From positions 1-37,544 of the forward strand of contig JAHBMJ010000441.1 in assembly GCA_018398765.1 (NCBI GenBank): a stretch of DNA of 37,544 nt. Reading direction: 5' to 3'. The notes beneath the pieces are model-generated. The model was not told the DNA's origin, ran no database searches, and saw only the letters and a list, made by a program, of their open reading frames with translations. Each line of letters starts with the position of its first letter. Position 1 is the stretch's first letter. This stretch comes from Chromera velia. Lineage: Eukaryota > Sar > Chromeraceae. This document shows, one piece after another, positions 25,143-31,368 of the stretch. Made by a program: the position numbers and the translations under genes.

Positions 25143-27435
25143 TACAGAGACAGACAGAGAAAGAGAGAAAGAGAGAAAGAGAAAAAGAGATATAGAGACA
25201 GGCAGAGAAAGACAAACAGAGAAACAGAGAAAGAGAGAGACAGGGAGCTAGAGAGACTGACTGACAGTGCAGATTCCAGGTCTCCACGTCGACGCAAATT
25301 TCGGAATCGAGAGAGGGGTACCAGTTGCCGATGGGCAGGTCGTCTGCCCCTGTCTCGTTCCTTTTGCATTCGAAGAACTCGGGCGGGTTTCTCGGCACCA
25401 TTTTGTATCCGTCAATGCATTCGGATGTGATTTGTGTGCCCTCTGTGAAGTTCAACGGGACGTCGACTCTGAGATGTTCTGCTATCAGAGTGATGTCTGA
25501 GTCGATGGCTTTGTCCACAGGCTTCACTTTGTCCCAGTCCCAGCTGTACTTCGTGTGGGTTGTCTCCAGGTCAAACCCGTTCACGTCAGTACACCTCAAC
25601 ACCGAGTCTGCAGATGCAAACGAAAAAGGAGGGAAGAAAGAAATCACGGCCCGATGAGTGAGTGTGGGAGGAGAGTCGTCCCATGGCGTGATCAATTCGT
25701 CCTCACCAATTTTTATTCGAAGAGAGCGGGTGATGATAAAGGGATCCCCCCAACCGACTGAATGACTGACTGACTGACCGGGTGAGCAGATGGCGGTCTC
25801 CCCGTTGTACTTGCCCTTCTCGAGGCAGATCACCTGCTTGTGTCCGTTCAGATGATATCCGTGTGGACACCGGAAGGTCGCCACTGTACCTGCGTGTCTC
25901 TCCTCTGCGTGCGGACCCTCATACGTTACCTCTGCCTGGACGTCGGGGTCCGCGGTCTCTCGCGGCATCACATCGCCACAAGGGGCAGCTGCAGGACAGA
26001 AAAACAGAGAGACAGACAGACTATATCGTGCTTTCTTTCCCTTTTTCTCTTTCTTCATTCTTAGACAGTCAGGCAGAGTGACAGAGAGACAGCAGAGAAA
26101 ATACTCTGAATCCTTTTTGTTCTGTTCCTGGCTGGTCTCATGAGTGTGCAGGACATAGTAAAAGTAGACTGGCCAGTGTAGCAGCAAGCCGCCAGATTTG
26201 TGCAAGTGGGTGTGGAAAGGCGGGTGTGTTTTTTCTCAGTTTGAACTGAGAGAGGAAGCCAAGGGGAGGTGCAGGAAACAAATCTCCCATTTGATCGTCA
26301 ACCCATTTGAAAGAACAAAAACAACCCACGGATCAACTTGGCTTCTTATGAAGCCCAAAAACAGAATGAAAATTCGTGCACTTCAGAGTTTCTCAATCTA
26401 CATACCGCATCTGATGTCAGCTGTGTCCATGTTGAAGTGTCCGTCTGCGAGACACGCCAATTCTCTCTTCTGGGGAGGAAGCAGTTTGAATCCCTCATCA
26501 GCAGCCAGACAGGTGAACCGAACTGTCACGCCGACGTTCACCTCCGAGGCCGAGGAGTCTGTCTGGACCCCCTCCCGACCGTCCCAGAGCCTCTCGGGGA
26601 TGATGCACTTGGCTGCACACAGAGGACCACGGAGGTGGGCAAAACATTCTTTCTTATTATTCTTTGGGACATACACAGACGAAGACAGAGCTGCAGGCTT
26701 TCTTCAAACTCAAAAATCGAAAAAAAGACTTCTCAAACGGATGCTTGGACGATGCAGAACTTAAGGCAATGCTGCATGCTGTTGAAAGGACGATGCAGAA
26801 CTTAATGAAATGCAGGAATAGAACCGAATCCGAGATAGAAAGCTTTCGAAAGAGCACAGAATTTATTCAACTCACTCACGCACCCACTCACTTGTGCAGC
26901 TGGGAATCTCTCCCACAAATTTGCCCGTCATGCCGTCGCATCTGCGGACACCAAAAACGAAAAGAAAGACCGAAAGAAACAGGAACAAAGGAAGGAATGC
27001 GAATAAATAAAGGAAGTCTAGAGGGAGAATGAGGATCTGTACGAAGGTTGGAAAGAAATGGAGAGGAACATCTGAGACATCAAATGAGGCGTTCAGATTC
27101 AGATGACCACACACCTTCAGATTCAGATTCTTTATCTCTCTCCACCACCCACCCACCCACCCACCTACCTGAGGAGCTTTGTGCCTTCCAGCTCGATTGC
27201 CACAGTCCTGTCCGGGTTCTTGCAGGAGAAGATAATGCTCTTCCCTGCCGGCAACTTCTTGTCCTCAACAGAAGCCTCGTCGTACAGTGCGTCCAGCTTC
27301 GAGCTGTCGTACTCTGGAATCTCACAGGGCGTCTTGTTGGGCGGCAGTTCGCAGGCCGGGGGAGTGCCCTCTGGGTAGGTGTCCCAGTGGCCCCAGGGAA
27401 GGCAGGTGGCGTACTGTGCCTTTCCTGCACACACA

Positions 27436-27477
<42 letters not shown>

Positions 27478-27751
27478 AGGATACATTCATTTGTGTCAAC
27501 ACACAGAAGTGGAGAGACAGTTGGACCTTCCTTCGTTCCTCGTCTTCCTGGCCTGCTCGTGTGGCTCTGACTGCCCCAAGACTCATACACACGAGAGATT
27601 TGTAAGGGAGTCGACCGGCAGAGTACAATCAATCAATTGGGCTGCATGATCGAATCATGATAGATAGGGCTTGGCCTCCCTTTGCTTTCCTTTATGTAGC
27701 CGCGTGCGTGCAGATACGATCATGAAAGAACGAAGGAATGAAGCAATGACG

Positions 27752-27791
<40 letters not shown>

Positions 27792-28228
27792 AAGAAAGAC
27801 AGAAAGAAAAAAGGAAAAGAAAAGAAAAGAAAAGAAAAAAAAAGAAAAAAAGAAAGAAAGAAAGAAAGAAAGAAAGGAAAAAAAAAAATGAAAGGGAAAA
27901 CAATGCCAACCATGAGGCCAGACATATCCTGTGTTGCAGTGGAAGGTGATTGTGGCTCCCTCTCCCCACTGGCTCCCGTCCTTCCCCTCCAGGATTCGCA
28001 TCTCTCCGTTCTCAGGCTTCGTCATGGCTCCGCAGTTGGCTGCTTGGGGGCACGCACCAAGTCCAACAAGAAAGCCAGAGCATGAGAAAGGAGATCATAT
28101 GATAGACGTGTGTGTATGTATGCTTGTGTGTGCGCGTGTAAGTGTGTCCATGTCTGTGTATGTGTGTGTCTTTATGTGTATGTGTATAAGAGTGAGTGTG
28201 CGTGTGTGCGCGTGTAAGTGTGTCCATG

Positions 28229-28260
<32 letters not shown>

Positions 28261-29409
28261 TTTACGTGAGTGAGTGTGCGTGTGTGTGCGTGCGTCCAAT
28301 GAATGCAAAGCAAAGATCGCCGTCGACCCATGAGAGCAGAATCTGACCCTCTTTGGTTGGAAGGAGGCGCGCTTCACTGAATGGTCACTGATTGATTCAC
28401 TCCCTGTTTGGTTCCTCTCTGCGTGCTTCGTGGCCTGGTTGGCTGCTTGTCTCTCAGATTGACTGACTGACTGACTGACAGTATTTTGTCCAGACTCCGT
28501 TTGTGCTTGCAGAGACCAGCGACAGCACTTCCTGAGGAGTCACTGCCCTGTTGTAGATCACCAAGTCATGCACGAAACCGACAAAGCACCCCTCTTTGTT
28601 CACCCCTGCCACCATGTGTGTGGCCACCTGCTGACTGCCTTCCCCTTTCACTTGACAGCCCAGGTCCAGGACCGACTGCTGGTTGAACGCTGCACCCTCC
28701 AGGACCACGGGCTCCTCTGTTCCTTGGTAGAGTTTCAGCTGCCCTGCCTCCATCACAAAGGTCCAGTACTGCTTCACTGTGCCGGGCCCCCCTGCCTCAG
28801 CAGTTGATTCTCCTTGCTTCACACCGGCATTGCTGCATCACAGGCAAAAACAGAAGCACGTCAATAACAACAAACAATGAGGAAGAGGCGGCTCAGAGAG
28901 AGATAGCCAGAAATATGTCGTTACACTGAACTTTTCAGTTCCCAAAATATGCGTGCAATGCTTCCTCTCTTTTCATTCCCATGTCTAATTTTGGATTGTG
29001 CGTGAAACCTCCAGAGGCCTGTCTGCCAAGATGTGTAAGTCTCTGCGCTGCTTAAGCGGGCCATCAGAAACGGTTTTTCTGTCTAAGTGATGGTGACGTT
29101 TTCTGTCTAAGTGTTGGTGACGTTTTCTGTCTAAGTGATGGTGACGTTTTCTGTCTAAGTGTTGGTGACGGACTTCAATCCCACGAAGGCCGCCATGGAG
29201 TCTCCGTTCCGGGGTGCGAAGGAGAAAAGTGCAGGGACGTTCCCCTCCTCCTCGGGGGGGGCGTTGTTGCCGAAAATGCCCATCTTCGTTCGGGGAGTGA
29301 CGGACATGAACAACGTCCACTCGCCCTTCCCTGCCAGTTCCGATGCCCTCTGCCCTACCAGGTGAGCGGCGCCGTCAAAGAGAACGCCCTGCCCCCTGCA
29401 GGTACGCAC

Positions 29410-29448
<39 letters not shown>

Positions 29449-31333
29449 GAGAGTGAGAGAGAGAGAGAGGAACGGGAGGCAGACAAGCAGACAGACGGGC
29501 AGGAAGAAAGTCTTGAGAGGGACCGGTAAATGCAGCGCGACACAGCGTTCTGTAGAGGAAGGCAGAAGGGGATCAAATGGCCCCCGCTGAGCAGGCACGA
29601 AGGAAAGTAAACTGATGCGCGCGCAGATCAAAACAGACACCATGGGACTGGCCGCATCAATGCCTCCATGAGGACAGATGCTGAAAGAAAAACTCATTTG
29701 AAAGCCTGTCGTTAAGCGACGGGACCAAATAGCCCGACACACAAAAATTTCGAAAGGGCGTTTTATTGAGGCAAGGAGACGAGGCGACAGAAGAAAGATT
29801 GAGAGACGGAGAGAAAAAAAGGACGGACGGGAAGAATTCGGGTGCCTCAGCAGGATAGTTGTTGGCCAGAGTGCCGAATCCATCGGGACATGCCGAGCTG
29901 CACAGAGAGGCAGGCAGGCAGGCAGGTTGTGTCATTTCTTTTTGCAAGATAGAAGAAAACACAGAACCGATTCTGCGGGAGGAGAGTCTCGAAACGACGC
30001 GCAATACAAAGCCACAATCAGCTCTCTTCTCTTGTGCATGCATGCAGCTAAGAAGAAGACAGAGAAGCAGTACGAGATATGTGCAGGTCGCTAGGTGGGC
30101 AGGAAGATACTCGCTCCAATGTTTGCAACCTTTCACCTGGCAAGCTATGAACGTTTACAAAAGTCCATCTCGAAGAGGCCTTAAAATGGGACTTTCTCAA
30201 AAAATCATTTTTTGAAACAGTGCAGCACAGAACACTCTCCTGCTTCTTTTAACTCAAACTCGTACGAACATACACCGACAGAACGCAGACAGACAGACAG
30301 ACAGACAGACTACATGTTTCTTCTTCAGACAGACAGACAGACAGACAGACAGAGAGACAGAGAGACAGACAGAGAGACAGACAGGCAGATCACATGCACA
30401 GCCTGACTGACTGACTGACCCTCTCTTGTCTGCCCATGCCTGGACAACCTTCCCGTCGTGTCTGCCCTCGAAGGCCAGAGAGGTCGTCAGAAGGGACTCC
30501 TCGGATGTGTACAAACCGACCAGCTCGTCGCATGGAATGACAAACTTGAGCTCACAGTACTTTCCAGACCAACAGAAACCCTTGTCGGGATCCGGATTGG
30601 GAACCTCCAGAATCTCCTGGCCAGATCCTTCTGCCTCAGTTCCTTCCCCTTCTGTTGTTGTTGTTGTGGTCTCTTCGGTCGTCTCCTCACTGCCCTCTTC
30701 TGGCTCCGCTGACGAAGAGACCGCCCCAGTGGCGTCTACTGCCACTGCAACCTTCTCTCTCTCCTTCTCTTCCAACATTGATTGGGCGGGGGCGGGAGGG
30801 GCGGTCTCCGTTTCCTTCTCTGAGGACGCGCTTGCCTCGTGTGTTCCTGATGAAGTCCCCACAGGACCGTCTGCACACCCGAAGAGAAGAAGAAAAGACG
30901 AAGGAGGTGAGGGAAAGAAGAAAGAAAAGTCGTTTTGCTCACGACGGGGCGGCATTCAGTATGAAAACGCATGATCGAATCAAACGGGGACCGTTGAGAT
31001 AAGGCGGCCATACCGAGAGAAGAAAAGACACCCTTGTTTCCTTCCTGCAGCTGGGTGCACAAAAGTGAGAGAGCGGTAAGCGACCCCAGAGCGTTTCTTT
31101 GTCTCTTGGTCTCACTCGAGTCAGATTGCACAGCTCGAAGACTTTCTCCCTCTCTCTGGGCATGGACGGATGCTTGGATTGACGCACGCAATCCCTCGAT
31201 ATCCATCACTTCCCTGCAAACTTCCAATTGCCCATCTGCTCTGTCGAGTGCCCATCTACACAAATAGAAGTGAGGTCCCACCTGTCAGGCGCATGCATGT
31301 GTCAACTTTCTCTCTCTCTCCCTCTCCCTCTCC

Positions 31334-31368
<35 letters not shown>

